A stretch of DNA of 64,000 bases from Phylloscopus collybita (GCA_027886175.1 JAJNNQ010000003.1:23229501-23293500), one strand, 5' to 3'. Positions 33,811-45,826 are shown, counted from the stretch's first letter. Notes: generated from the sequence alone by a model not told the origin. Made by a program: numbers and translations.

Positions 33811-35272
33811 GCGGGGCTCTCTGTGTCCTGGGATGGGCTGCTTCACTTCTCTCTCCTGAAGCTCTTGCATTTTTTTACAAACAATTATTTTTTACAAACA
33901 ATTATTATAAATTGTTTGGGCTTCAGGAAAGGCCAAGACAGAAACCACCAGCGTAGTCCAGCATTGGATGCTCACCTGAGAACTTGGGGTGCGTGGGAGG
34001 GTTCCCCACATCTCATCTCCTCCACCTGGTGTGGGAAATGAGAGGCTGGACCCTGGTGTTTGTGGGCTGAGGTGGTTGATCCCCTGAGAGGAGTGGATTT
34101 GACATCTCTCAGGAACAGCTCCCCCTGGGGTAACACAGCTCCTTCCAGGTAGAAGTGCCAGAACTGATCCTCCTGCTCTGCTTCTGTTCAGAGGAGTTGG
34201 TGCAGCTGCTTCCTGTGTCCCTGTGTGGGGGGACACCCTCCCCACCAGGGCCGGAGCCAAAGGCAGGAGGTGCCAGCTCTGTGTCTACCAAGACTGAACA
34301 GGCAACTGGATGGAACTGAAGGAAAAATTCTGCCTGTGCCCAGGGAAAGCTGGGGTCTCCAACACACCTGGATATGTCCAGGGTGCAGCAAAAGCTCTCA
34401 GAATTGCTGTTTTGGGCTGGAGTTAAATGTAAACACCACATGTGCCTCTCTCCCTATATCCTTTCTAAATGGTCTCAAAGTTTCTTTTCTGGATGAGTCT
34501 TTGGCCTCTTCTGATTGCTGTCCCATGTCCTCTGCTGGGCTGGTGTGTCCCTCTGGCAAAGCAGGCTCTGCAGGCTGCCAGGGGTGTTGCTGGAAGGAGA
34601 GCACTGTCATAACAACTGCATGGATTTTACTGGGATGTATCTGTGCCTACAGGGCCACTCAAAATCCATGGCTTAAAGTGCTGCAACTCACCTTCCCACA
34701 CACATCAGTGATCCTAAATAGGTAATGAACCAAATGTAGTTAAGATGCAAATGTAAATTATCTTATTTTCAGCTTGGCTTGCATTAAGCTGTTAATTTTC
34801 ATTAGCGTTAATGAGAAAATACACCCAAAGGTTTTCTCCAGGCTAGAGTTCTTATCCTCCTAACAATAATTTCACTTTTACCGTTCCTTTCAATTGAGGG
34901 CATTTGTATTTTGCAAACTTAATTAAGATTTACTTAATTAACAATATCCCTGGAAGGAAGAGCAAATGGCATTTTCCCGACTTTACCAGTGAGTGAGTGC
35001 AGGCTGCTCAGAAGGATGTGGGTCTCCTGGCTCTGATGTTGGCATCCGAACCACTCATGCCACCAATCTCAGCTTACTGGGGACTTTGACAGGTTTCTGT
35101 CTAATGGCCATCCATATTTATCATCTCAACTGTTGCTGCTTTGACAGTTGTTGGGCTGAGCTGATGTGTGGGAGAGCTGCTCCTCTGAGCCAAGCATCTC
35201 ACCTGAGCACAGCAGCTCTCCCTGCTCTGTTTGCTGTTCTGTTAAGCGCGCACAGACCTACTGAGGCTTCTG
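33811..35272. other. Unassigned; AT-rich patch may be a conserved regulatory element
   Basis: No gene recognised. Around 34735-34960 the sequence has ATGCAAAT, several TTAATTAA/TTAATT and CATTAG words in an even AT-rich patch, as seen in homeodomain- and POU-bound enhancers. Confidence 0.35.
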
Positions 35273-35582
35273 TGTAGCCATGGTTGGTGCCTGTGATGTT
35301 TTGATTTCTCTGAAACTCTTTCCCAGGCACTGTTCTGTCAACAAGAGACACGTTTTCCTAACTGTATCCTGTGTTTTTCATTCCTTCCCCTAGGAGGGAC
35401 CTTTGCTTGATGTCCCTCTGACTTGACCAATGTAGTCGAAAGAGTTTGTCTTTCTTCCACCCCTTGGGTGGGTTCTTTGTAAAATAAAGGGAAGAAATTC
35501 CCAGGCAATAAAGATTGATTGGAGTCATTTCAGCCTTCTGAAGTTCAGAGTCTGTGTTGTTGTTAATCTTGAACAGCATCAG
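35273..35582 (+). mobile_element. 310-base LTR-like repeat, copy 1
   Basis: It starts TGTAGCCATGG and ends CTTGAACAGCATCAG, with exact 5-base flanking repeats TTCTG (35268-35272 and 35583-35587). 'ggcaataaagattgattgg' gives a polyadenylation signal 80 bases before the end. It is about 90 percent alike, by eye, to 47151-47465. Confidence 0.7.
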
Positions 35583-36809
35583 TTCTGTAGGTGCATCTAT
35601 GGAGGAGCAGACAGTTTCCACAGCTGTCTGCAGAGGCAGAGCCCATTTTGGCTGTGGGCTGTGCCTGGCACTGTGAAACACCCCCCTGGGACGTGCACCC
35701 TGTGATTTCCTACCAGATGCCTCTGGCTGAATGAGCAGCCTCAGTGCTGTTCACAGTGGCTAGCTAATCCCTGCATATTCATTTGTGCTGTGTAGCCCTC
35801 AATCAGATTTGTAAACCAAATTCACAAATGATGGGGAGCATGTTTTTCTTTGCAATTAGGGTGATTCACCAGTGGCATAACTAACAGAAGAACAGGAAAC
35901 TGAGAGATTATACCCTTCTGATGGAGTCTGGGGGTGGAACCTGGGAACAGAGACAGCAGGAAACAGAGAGATGGAACGAGAATGAAGGGGAGAGGATCAA
36001 AGTACTAAAAAGAGGCAAGAAGATGTGGAGAGGAGACATTGGAACAAGGGAAGTGATTACAGCACACAAGAAAGTCTGGGGAAGTGGCTCTGCATAAAGA
36101 AAGATATTTCACTTTCCACAAAAGGGAAGGAGGTGATGAAAGAGGGGCTGGCAGAGTTTGTTACTGTCTGTTTCTGATCACTTCTCCACTGCTGTGCAGC
36201 CTGTGTGTTGGACAATACCATTGCTTCAGATGTATTTTTATCCCTTTTCCTTCCAGTCCCATCCAGAGAACTGTACCATCATGTGAATCTCACTTTTCAT
36301 TTCAGAGAGTCTAGCTGGCATAACCTGGCTGAAAACTTGAGAAGTGGATTCTAAGAATTTAAGCCTGAAAGGAAAAGAAAACACATTTGAAATTGCCTTA
36401 ATGAAGGATGACACAATTATTTATGTTGAGCAACCAAAAAAGAAACAGTTTTGTAAGTTTTGTGGGGTCTTACCCTTTCTGTAGCCCTACACTAATGTTC
36501 TTAAATCTCTTGACTTGCATTTTAACCTTGCATCTTGAAAAGAACAGGAAAACTAAAAGCCAACCCCTTTTCTACCTGTATCTCTCTTTATCATCTCTTT
36601 TGAAATTTAAAATCTTATTTGGAGAAGAAACAAGTCCAAACTGTAATACCCATGTCTCTGAGTGGTTTTGTGCTGGGTGGAAGTCACTAATCCTTTTATG
36701 TCAACCTTTGTGAGGATGATCCTTGTCTAGTCTTATATATTGATTAAAATTAAGCATGACACAAAACCTTTATAATCTTAAAGGATTATCCTTTTATGTT
36801 CTTTTCTCC

Positions 36810-36812
<3 letters not shown>

Positions 36813-36839
<27 letters not shown>
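36813..36839 (+). repeat. Run of 27 T
   Basis: Uninterrupted T homopolymer, preceded by 'ctcctcc'. No source gene or LINE body was recognised beside it. Confidence 0.95.
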
Positions 36840-36843
<4 letters not shown>

Positions 36844-39234
36844 AACTCATTTGTACCCTGGCTGATCAACGAGCTGAGCTGCCTTTTTTTCCTTAAACAG
36901 AAATGCTGCAGAGTGAATTCATTTCCTATTTGCTTATGTTCAGCTTTATTGAAATATGCAAATGGACACAATATTGCAGGTTAATTTGAAAGTGGACATC
37001 TCTGTCATGTGTAGGACAGGGAGCCCATTTATGCATACAGTGATTAACAGAGATGACCACAAAGAACACTGAGATTGTTTCTGTGCCAAAACATTTGTTC
37101 TCTTTTGTTAGTTTACACCTGTGCAGCTTTGCTGGCTTGGAGAACTGTCCTCACACATAGCCATGATCAATAATCTGGATGTGTGGGTTTGGTTTTGCAT
37201 TGTTGAAGGCAAAATTTGATTAACTTCATAGTTTCTGACGAATCGTGCCAAGGGGCAGAGTAGGAACCAAGCTGTATTTGAATTTGGTCTGTGTGGCCAG
37301 AACTGTATGTAATTTATGTTTTTCCCTTTAGGGCTAGGACACAAAGGGCCATCTGTAAAACAACAAGTTGCTAGAGGCAGCCTCAGAGCATATAATTTTT
37401 AGAACAAACTCCAATGAACTGCCTGGACACATTTCTCCTCCTAACTCACCAGCCCTTGCAACGCTGGGGTTTGCTGTTCATTTTAAGAGAGTGCTTATCT
37501 GGTACCCTGCGACCCCTAAAAGTGAGTATGCTGCACTAACCTTGAATTTTACACTCAACAGCTTTTCCTTCTTGTTCCTAGTTGCTTGGAGGAGGTGAGG
37601 TTGGTAATTCCTGCTGCCAAGTCAGGCAAGGAGCTGCATTTGTCAGGTGGAGGCCAGCACCTGTCTTGATGGGCTGAGAAAGGCTCTGTGGCAAATTCTC
37701 ACAGCTCATAACAACTACTTCAAGAAGCCATGTGAGCAAAGGTGAAGTGCAGGGCTGTTTGTACCTGTGCTGATGATGATTACTGTCTTCCTAATAGAGA
37801 TCTGGCAATTAGGAAACAAAAATGGAAAATGGAACTTGGGGATCCTCCTGCCTATCTGTGGCTCACCATGGCAAGGGCAGGGTGTGATGACTGGAACAGA
37901 CAGCTGGGTTTGTAGGACACAAACATAGAATGGACAGCTGTGTTTGTAGGATACCTGCCCAAAGATGTTCTCTGTGGCCTAGGGAGACACTCCTTCCCCC
38001 TGCTCTGGGGGTCTTACACTGCACATTTGTCAGACCTGTGAATTTCTGAAGTGTCTCACCTTGACTAGAGTCACCAGGTGCTTCCACATCATAAATAAAC
38101 AACAGGGCAGCACAGAATGTACTGCTGTGCACAGCAACTGTGCTGTGCCAATAATCAACATCAGTGGGCAAAATGTGTCCAGCAGTGGTTAAAATTGTAC
38201 TCTGAGTGCAAGGCAAAAGTTATGACAAGATTATCATCTGTTCAAACATTAAGTTTCTGCTTTGCCTGAGCAGGTTGCTGGGAACAGACTTTACCTGGCT
38301 ACCACTTAATTACAATTACTGTAGTTACAGGGTTAAGCAATAAACTCTCTTTTGGCTTTCAGCAGGTCAAATTGTTCATTAACAACATCTGGGAAAAGCC
38401 TAGCCAGCTCATATGCTTAAAAACCAATTAGATTCATCCCTGGTTTCACTGAAGTTCTCTTTGTTCTTAAAAGGTTCATAGCAAAGTTGGAAGGAGCTGG
38501 ATCTGCAGTCAGTCTTTTGGGGCGGGACATTTCCTTTCTTCCTTCTTCAGGGTTAATTCCTTTTGATACAAACTCAACTTCTTAGATTATTTGGTGAGGT
38601 TTCTCTCTCTGTAATTAAGAATCCACTGGCATAACTGGCTTCAAACTGGCTGTTAAAATCTTCTTAACAATGCCTGTTCTTCTGGTGTGTCCCCTATAAT
38701 ATTGGGCAGTGGTGTTAGGTTTTTTACTGAAAATCTAAGATGTAAAATCCGAGTTCTCCTTTCTGTACCTTTCAACCCATTTCTTGATAGGAAAAATTGC
38801 AAGAGGTTTATGCATTTATGAGCTCAAGTCTACTTTTTAATCTAGAAGTCAAAGCTAAGACAACTTTTCATCAAAAAGTTTCAATTAAAAAAAGTCAAAA
38901 AACAACTTCTTACCCAAGTCCTAGAATTCCTCTTCCTCTGCCTTTAGCAAAATATTGGAGGAAGTAACTGAACACAAATCCTTTTCAGAGCCTCATTCAC
39001 AGAGAGATGGTTTTTCCTTTGCACCTGGCTTTAGGAGGTGTAAGAGCGTTGCTAGCAAAGCACTCATCCATCCCCAGCACTCTGGAGTCTGTGATGGGGA
39101 CAGCCCAGGGCCTCCAGTTACCACCCAGGAGCCCAGTGCCCTTACCCTAAAGAACTCTTTACCATCTCTGATAAAGTAGGTATCTAGCTCAGTGGTTTCC
39201 CTCTTTAGGATTTTTGCCATCTGAATAGAATTTC

Positions 39235-39330
39235 TAAATATAGAACAGATATAGACTATATAGCTATATTATGTATAGATATATATCCACCTATATTATA
39301 TATAGATATAAATATAGAATAGAAAATATA
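39235..39330. repeat. AT microsatellite-like tract
   Basis: Irregular TATA/TAGATATA words over about 95 bases, probably a decayed microsatellite. Confidence 0.8.
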
Positions 39331-39993
39331 GAACAGAATTTCAAAAATGCACAAAAGCCATCCAGTGCTGAAATAACAACATTGCTGTGCTACCAGATGG
39401 AAACAGCCTTGAGTCAGTGTTACCTCTTGAAGAGTCTGCAGGTAGCAATGGCTAGATCACACCCCGTGATGTGACTCTGGAAATCAAATAAATTTTCAAA
39501 GAAACCAAAAGTAAAATTACGTTTTGTTATGAGAAAACTGACATTTCAAAGTAATTTTAAATTAATAACGTAAAGCAAAACCAGCAGCTAATTCCCTAGT
39601 TCAAGGTGGAGCTGTGAAGGCTGTTCTGCTTTAGTGTGACAAAAAGTGCTGCTGTAACAAACTGGACAGTGAGGGAGGATGCACTCCCTGTGAGCACATC
39701 CTTCCAGTGCCAAAATTGGTATATTGAACCAAAACCAAAACCAGTATATTGAACCAGAACCAGTATATAACCAGTATATAACAGGAGCCAGAACAGCAGA
39801 GATTTGGCTCTGCCCTACCTTGCCTTGTGCTGCATCACAGGGGTGGGGTGGAGGGGTTTGCCCAGAGGTTGGTAAGTCCATGGCAGTTACCAAAAGAAAC
39901 ACTCTGGACAAAGCACCAGGATATTTAACTTTGGCAAAGCTGCAACACTCATTAAATAGTTTCATTCACTAGACAGGGTTGCTGGAAGGCCTG

Positions 39994-40386
39994 TCCAACT
40001 TGGCCTTGGAACATTTTCAGCTACAGCTTCTCTGGGGGCACCTGTGCAGGGCCTCACCACCTAATCTAACCCTGCCCGCTGTTTAAAACCATTTTCCCAC
40101 GCCCTATTAATCCACAGCCATTTAAAAAGTCCCTCCCCATCTCCATTCAGGTGCTAGAGGGCACTCTGAGGTCTCCCTGAATCCTTCTCTTCTCCAGGCT
40201 GAACACACCTGACTCTCAGCCTGTCTGCATTGCAGAGGTCAGCTCTGCTCATCCTCTCTGGACCCACTCCAACAAATCTGCAACCTTCTAATATTGGCGG
40301 GGGTGGGGGGGCAGAGGTGGATGCAGCACTGCAGGGAATTCTCAGCAGAGAAGGGCAAAATCACTTCCCTTGATCTGCTGGTGCTG
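39994..40386 (-). mobile_element. Old CR1 LINE fragment, first part
   Basis: Words such as 'ctacagcttctctgggg', 'cctgtgcagggcctcaccac', 'cttctcttctccaggctgaa' and 'cctctctggacccactccaa' follow the reverse complement of CR1. It carries many substitutions, so it is older than the copy at 22.5 kb. CR1 similarity stops at an LTR and goes on after it. Confidence 0.8.
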
Positions 40387-40870
40387 TGTTGGTGTTTTTT
40401 ACAAGTGGGACTGGACTGTCAGGAGATGTTCCTTGGGCTTCACTGGGACATCAGCCTCACTACAGGGTGAGACAACTCAAAGATGGCAACAGCTCACATC
40501 CTGCCAGCAGCAGCCGAAGATCTCTTTGTTAGAGGGCACTTTAAAAACTTTCTAGCCAATGGCATATTGCTAAAGCTTACAGACAATTACAATACAGGCA
40601 AACAGTGCTTGCTTCTATGCTTTCTAACAACAATACTCTTACTAAGCTTAAAACTTTCTACTATCTTGCTAAGCATATTTTTCTGCAGTCTTAATCTTAA
40701 GGTCTATCCTAGTCAAACCTAAAAACAAACTACTGTTTTGTGTCTTTGCTTGCTGTATTACTGTATCTCCTCTACTTTCAGGTTTTGCAGCTAATTCTAA
40801 GTTCTCTGCTTTTTCTGAGGCCTGCTTTCACAGCTTTCTGAAAGTCTTCTTGCCTTTACTATTTCCCACA
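40387..40870. mobile_element. Solo LTR inserted in the CR1 fragment
   Basis: 484 bases, TGTTGGTG to TTTCCCACA, flanked by a 7-base direct repeat GGTGCTG (40380-40386 and 40871-40877). CR1 similarity resumes right after it. On the minus strand it opens TGTGGGAAATAG and contains GCCATTGGCTAG, which suits an ERVK-type LTR in reverse orientation, but no clear AATAAA was found. Strand is left open. Confidence 0.65.
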
Positions 40871-41024
40871 GGTGCTGCTGTTTTTGATGCAGCCCAGGAC
40901 ACTGCTGGCTTTTGAGGTTGTGCCTGCACATTGCTGCATCATGTCGAGCATCTCATCCATCAACACCCCTGAATCCTCCCCCTCAGGGCTGCCCTGGATC
41001 CACTCTCTCCCCAGCCTGCATTTG
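40871..41024 (-). mobile_element. Old CR1 LINE fragment, second part
   Basis: 'ttttgatgcagcccaggac', 'cattgctgcatcatgtcgag' and 'caacacccctgaatcctcc' continue the CR1 order left off at 40386. Confidence 0.75.
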
Positions 41025-41876
41025 TTAAAAGCATTGTTAAAGCAATCTTTAAAGCATTTAGATTTAGCTTGTTAAACTTGTGTTTTGAGAGGATGGGAAG
41101 CTGTGATAGAAGAGGAGCTTCACTGCAGGTATCTTTCCAAAGGAAAGGCTCATCCCTGGCTCTCCCACAAGCTTTAATTTCATTGCCTCTCATGACAAAT
41201 GAGGCCAAAGGACGCAGTGCTTTTGCTTCCCTCTCCTTTCTCACTGGCTTTCTTCCCAGAATTTGGTGTTGCTCTGACTTTAATTTGCCTCTTACTCTCT
41301 TCCACAGCACGTTTGTGCTTTTAATATTCTGGATTTACACTGTGTGCTGGTGTGAATTAAAAGCTCATTTGCAGCTGCTGTTGTATTAAATGGGTCTGTA
41401 GCTGCCAGTGCCTTCTGAGTGTGAGCTGCTCTGCTGCAGGCCAGCCCTGCTGGGCAGTGTAACACCCAGGAGGCTGGGACCACCTGTGGTCTGTGCACTC
41501 AGCCACAGGTCAGGGCAAGGCTTGAGGTGTGAAGGCTCACTTCTGTCAGGTCCACAGAGTTTGGAGGTGATGGCTTTAACAAGGCTGGGGAGGCAGAGGG
41601 GAAATGCTGCTGCAGGACAGTCCAGGAGCTGACAGGTCCCACCAGTGACAGCAGGAAAACTGGTCCTGCTGCTGGTGGGTTGAGTGCTGTGGGTGCAGGC
41701 AGCATCCTGCTCACACAGAAATAAACACCCTACAGAGAAGAGCCCGTGCCTGCTCTGTGCCACAGACATTGCCCATTTCACCCACGCTTTTACTGTCACT
41801 GCCTGACGCAATGCTGGTGTCCTTCAGCCCAGCCAGCTCCCGGCACCGGCGCCAGGAGTGGGGCTGTCCCCAGAAT
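41025..41876. other. Unassigned non-coding sequence
   Basis: No element recognised. It leads into the minisatellite. Confidence 0.5.
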
Positions 41877-42445
41877 GTCAGACAATCTGGGGTGCAGGGC
41901 ACAGAGAGCCAGGAAATCTGGGGTGCAGGGCACAGAGAGCCAGGAAATCTGGGGTGCAGCTGTGGGGCACAGAGAGCCAGGCAATCCGGGGTGCAGGGCA
42001 CAGAGAGCCAGACAATCCAGGGTGCAGCTGTGGGGCACAGAGAGCCAGACAATCTGGGGTGCAGGGCACAGAGAGCCAGACAATCCAGGGTGCAGCTGTG
42101 GGGCACAGAAAGCCAGGCAATCTGGGGTGCAGGGCACAGAGAGCCAGACAATCCAGGGTGCAGCTGTGGGGCACAGAGAGCCAGGCAATCCAGGGTGTAG
42201 GGCACGGAGAGCCAGGAAATCCAGGGTGCAGGGCACAGAAAGCCAGGCAATCCGGGGTGCAGGGCACAGAGAGCCAGGCAATCTGGGGTGCAGCTGTGGG
42301 GTACAGAGAGCCAGGCAATCCGGGGTGCAGGGCACAGAAAGCCAGGGAATCTGGGGTGCAGGGCATAGAAAGCCAGGCAATCCGGGGTGAAGCTGTGGGG
42401 CACACAGAGCCAGGCAATCCGGGGTGCAGCTGCAGGGCACAGCTG
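41877..42445 (+). repeat. Minisatellite with 31- and 37-base units
   Basis: About 17 tandem units of the type 'caatcyggggtgcag' plus 'ggcacagagagccagg'. Roughly ten units are 31 bases. Seven carry CTGTGG (CTGCAG in the last) inserted after 'gtgcag' and are 37 bases. In the first half the two forms mostly alternate. Both lengths leave remainder 1 on division by 3, and the unit lacks stop codons. This is why several long but meaningless open frames appear on both strands. Confidence 0.95.
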
Positions 42446-42466
42446 CTCTATAGCACAGGTGGCACA

Positions 42467-42862
42467 TGTCGAGGGCAGGGACAAGGAACAGAGAGAGGCC
42501 TTCTGGGGGATTTCCAAAGGTGTTTATTCCCCAGAGGGTCAGGGACAGAAAAAGGCACAGAACCTGGGCTTGAAGGGGCTTACAAGCCAGGGAGGACTTG
42601 GGAGAGGATACAATTTCCAACCAATCAGGGTGACATGGGGGAGGAACATGAGGCGGGGAGTACAATGCACAGAGCAATGAAAGAACACGAGGGGAGGGAA
42701 CAGTTTAAACCAACCACTGGGGCGTCAAAGGTTGCGGGATTGACAGGGAAGGGTCTGGAAGAAGGGGCAGGGCTAGGGAAGGATTGACAGGGAAGGGTCT
42801 GGAAGAAGGGGCAGAGCGAGGGAAGGATTGACAGGGAAGGGTCTGGAAGAAGGGGCATGAAG
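42467..42862 (-). mobile_element. LTR-like flank with 44-base tandem repeat
   Basis: On the minus strand there is a CCAAT-type box (ATTGGTTGG) and then GGGGAATAAACACC, ending at CCCTCGACA. This is the layout of an LTR, but no start or duplication was found. Inside, 42737-42860 holds almost three copies of a 44-base unit with 'ttgacagggaagggtctgga'. Confidence 0.35.
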
Positions 42863-43165
42863 TGTTCCCCTTCCCTCAGCCCCCCGAGATCAGCTGCTAG
42901 CTCAGATTTAGGGAGGTTAGGGTGAGAGGAATCTTCAGGATAGGGACATAAAACCAAAAGAGGCTCTTACCCTGAGATGTGTTCCAAGGCTTTATTCCAA
43001 GAAGGGGATCCCAGGGCGAAAGAGACCCAACCCCGGAGGGAAAGGGGGTTTTATGCATTTCAGGGTAGGGGGGCGGGGTTACCTATGGCCAAAGGCCATA
43101 GGTCAGAGTCAAGGGGCAGGTAGGGTTTCACAGGGAGGGGATACCAAAGGGAATACAACATCTCA
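42863..43165 (-). mobile_element. 3' LTR of a reverse-strand ERVK remnant
   Basis: On the minus strand it starts TGAGATGTTG directly after a purine tract (AAAAAAGGA), has GCATAAAACC as TATA box and GGAATAAAG for polyadenylation, and probably ends GGGGAACA at 42863 (303 bases). A shorter reading ending ACATCTCA at 42973 is possible but leaves almost no U5. U3 holds a perfect 10-base inverted repeat with a 3-base loop at 43081-43103. Confidence 0.7.
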
Positions 43166-43276
43166 TCCTTTTTTGTTTAACAAAGTTAAAGGAAAAAGAA
43201 ACATTCTTAAAACATGTTAAAAGTCTCTGCTTCTGCCGGAAGGAGTTTACACTTGGGAAGCTTCTCTTTCCTCCCT

Positions 43277-44833
43277 CTAACGGCGTCTTCTCTTGGAGGC
43301 AGTGGTTACTTGCTTTTCATCTTCTTCGGCTGGAGCTGGATTCTTGGGGACAAAAGGTTTCACCCACTTCTGGGGAATCCATCGAGGGCCTGAGGGAGTA
43401 GCTACGCATGCATAGCCACGACCCCAAGTCACGAGCTCATAGGGACCCTTGGTTTCCCAAGTTTCTGGATCCCTAATCAGGACCGGTGGACGTTGAGATG
43501 GTTTGAACTGGTTCCCACTGTTAAAATGACGAACTACAGGTGGACTCATGTTTTCAAATGAACAGTTCAGAAAATTGATGGTAAAAATGGCTTTGCAGAG
43601 CTTCTGCTGTGGAGACATCCAAGCAGTAGCGCTGCTCTGCTTAGCTAAGACCTGTTTGAGCATCTGATGTGCACACTCAACCACAGCTTGGCCTGTGGGG
43701 GAGTGGGGGATGCCAGTTTTATGTTCCACTCCCCACTGCTGGACAAATTCTAGGAACTCCTTGGACACGTATGCTGGGCCATTATCAGTCTTAATTTCTT
43801 TTGGGATCCCCAACACTGAAAAAGCTTGCACTAGGTGTTGTTTGGCATGCACAGCCTTCTCTCCTGCGTGGGCAGAGGCATACACTGCACCTGAATGTGT
43901 GTCGATACTTACATGAACACATTTGAGGCGACCAAAGCTAGGAATGTGTGTGATGTCTGTCTGCCACACCTCACAACTGCCAAGGCCTCGGGGATTAACC
44001 CCCATACCCATGGATGGCATGGCCTGGAGCTGGCAATTGGGACACGTGGCCACGATAGCTCGAGCCTGACTCCGTGTTAGCTGGAACTGACGGATCAGGC
44101 CTGGCACATTTTGATGATACTGTTGGTGACTCAGTTTTGCCTGTTGGAAGATGTCAGGGAGGCGTGCTTTTTCTACTAGTGCAGCAAGGGAGTCTGCTCG
44201 ACGATTCCCCTCTGCAATTTCACCTGGCAAATCGGTGTGTGACCTCACATGCATCACGAAGAATGGATGTTCCCGATTAGAAACCAAATAAATCAGCTTT
44301 GAAAGCAACCTAAATAGGTGCTCATTCTCGATCTCTTTGAGCACAGCCTGCTCCGCTCTGGACACTACCCCAGCTACATATGCAGAGTCAGTCACCAAGT
44401 TAATTGGCTCTGAGAACTTCTCAAAAGCTCTTACTACTGCAGCCAGTTCAGCTATCTGGGGAGATCCCTCCACAAACTCAACATCAGCTTCCCAATGCTG
44501 AGTCTGAGGATTTCTCCAAGTCATCACCGACTTGTGGGAAGCCCCAGATGCATCCGTGAACACTGTGAGAGCCTTGAGTGGTCTCCGACTCCTTTTCTCA
44601 TGAGGAATGAGGTGGAATTCCTCATTGAACAGCTTGTGGGATGGGGCATGGACTGATATTTGTCCCCTGTAGCTGTCCAGAGATAATTGGAGACTGGCAC
44701 TGCTCTGGAGCAAATGCTCAAACATCTCTTTGGTCAGTCTCTTTGGAGAGTTCCTTCTCTCCTCTGAGAGTTTGATTGGGAGGTGAATACATGCAAAGTC
44801 ACAACCAGCCAGTTCACACAACCTCAACCTCTA
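43277..44833 (-). CDS. pol: ERVK (betaretrovirus-like) pol: RNase H and integrase
   Basis: An unbroken minus-strand frame of about 516 codons covers the reverse-transcriptase connection region (LCELAGCDFACIHLPIKL), RNase H and integrase. RNase H has D92 (TDASG), E127 (AELAAV), D147 (TDSAYV) and D212 (RRADSL). Integrase has an HHCC finger (H234, H238, C262, C265), the catalytic D291 (QTDITH), D348 (KTDNGP) and E384 (AVVECAH) with 35 residues between the last two, and a C-terminal part with WIPQKWVKPF. It ends in a basic tail, SKRRRR. The frame is closed upstream by TAG at 44831-44833. No ATG is expected, since pol is made by frameshifting from gag. Reverse transcriptase proper is gone. Residue numbers count from TTG 44827. 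Confidence 0.92.
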
Positions 44834-45040
44834 TTTCGGGAGACCCCAAAATAGTGCAGTAGCTTCTGTGAGACAGCTCTGACCTTCTGCACCAAAGGCT
44901 TGAGGGTCTGAAGGAACCTTGTGCATGAGTTGGAGGGACTTCTGGCAACAGAGGTTAAAATACACATTATATTACATGTAAGTCAGCAAGGCTGAAGCAC
45001 AGCAAAGGGAAACTCTCAATGCACAGGCACGTGAGAGAAG
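44834..45040. other. Unassigned flank of the ERVK fragment
   Basis: It may hold decayed pol in its first part, but no clear reverse-transcriptase motif is visible. The 5' end of the ERVK fragment therefore lies somewhere here. Confidence 0.4.
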
Positions 45041-45826
45041 TGTCTTGGGTTGTGGAGCCAGGGGTGTGTGTTCTATTTCATTTGTTAAAAGCAGTTGGGG
45101 AGATGTTTTTTTCTTTATCTCTTGTAACTCTGGGGGGGAGAGGCCAGATGCCTTCTGATAATGGGGCAGCTGTTAAAACCAGGTGGGGCAGTGTTTCTTA
45201 TCTCTGTCACCACCCGTCCTCCCTCCAGGGGAATATTTTCTGCTAATGAACCATTAGGACACCCCTAAAAGCACACATCCCCAAAATAGACTATCCACAT
45301 TCCAGCATCCCATTGTGAGATGCTCCACCCAGTGGGAGGAGCCAACCATTCCTACCTGGATAAAACTGAGACACAGGAACACGAAGGCATCTAGCTTCAC
45401 CCAGATTCTGGGAGGAAGACTGGACCCCATCTCACCATCACTGGACCCTTCTCCCCATCACTGGACCCTTGTTCTACAGGATCATCTCTACTCCAACAGA
45501 ACCACATCTGCCACTCCAGGAGGACTCACTTTGGGACTGCTTCAAACACCCTGACCAACAGGGTGTCAGGTTGTAGCTCTGACTCTGTCAGGGTTCTCCA
45601 AAATTGTTGTTTGTTTGTTTGCTTGTTTGGTTGGGTGGTTTTGTTTTCTACTACATTTGTATTGTTACTATTCCTAGTAAAGAACTGTTATTCCTATTCC
45701 CAAGTCTTTGCCTGAAAGCCCTTGATTGCAAAATCATAATTTGGTGGGGGTGAGGGGTTTACATTCTCCAATCTAAGGGAAACCCCAGTTTTCCCTGGCA
45801 GATACCTGGCTTTCCAAACCAGGACA
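45041..45826 (+). mobile_element. Solo LTR, TGTCTTGGG family, copy 2
   Basis: 786 bases, TGTCTTGGG to CCAGGACA, with exact 5-base duplication AGAAG (45036-45040 and 45827-45831). It follows copy 1 closely and adds a short internal duplication ('catcactggacccttctccc' region near 45435-45470). AGTAAAG near 45677 stands in for AATAAA. Confidence 0.9.

Larger units (their letters stand above)
35583..39993. other. Long unassigned non-coding stretch
   Basis: Contains a purine-rich patch near 35930-36080, a 27-T run at 36813-36839 and an AT repeat at 39235-39330. No exon or other element recognised. Confidence 0.5.

Noticed and set aside
41711..42787. Six frames of 147-309 codons on both strands
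   Set aside because: They come from the stop-free minisatellite unit. Several frames on both strands are equally open, which argues against coding.
42973..43165. A 193-base LTR with 8-base inverted tips (TGAGATGT/ACATCTCA)
   Set aside because: It would leave only about 20 bases after AATAAA and almost no U5, so the longer 303-base reading is preferred, though not proven.
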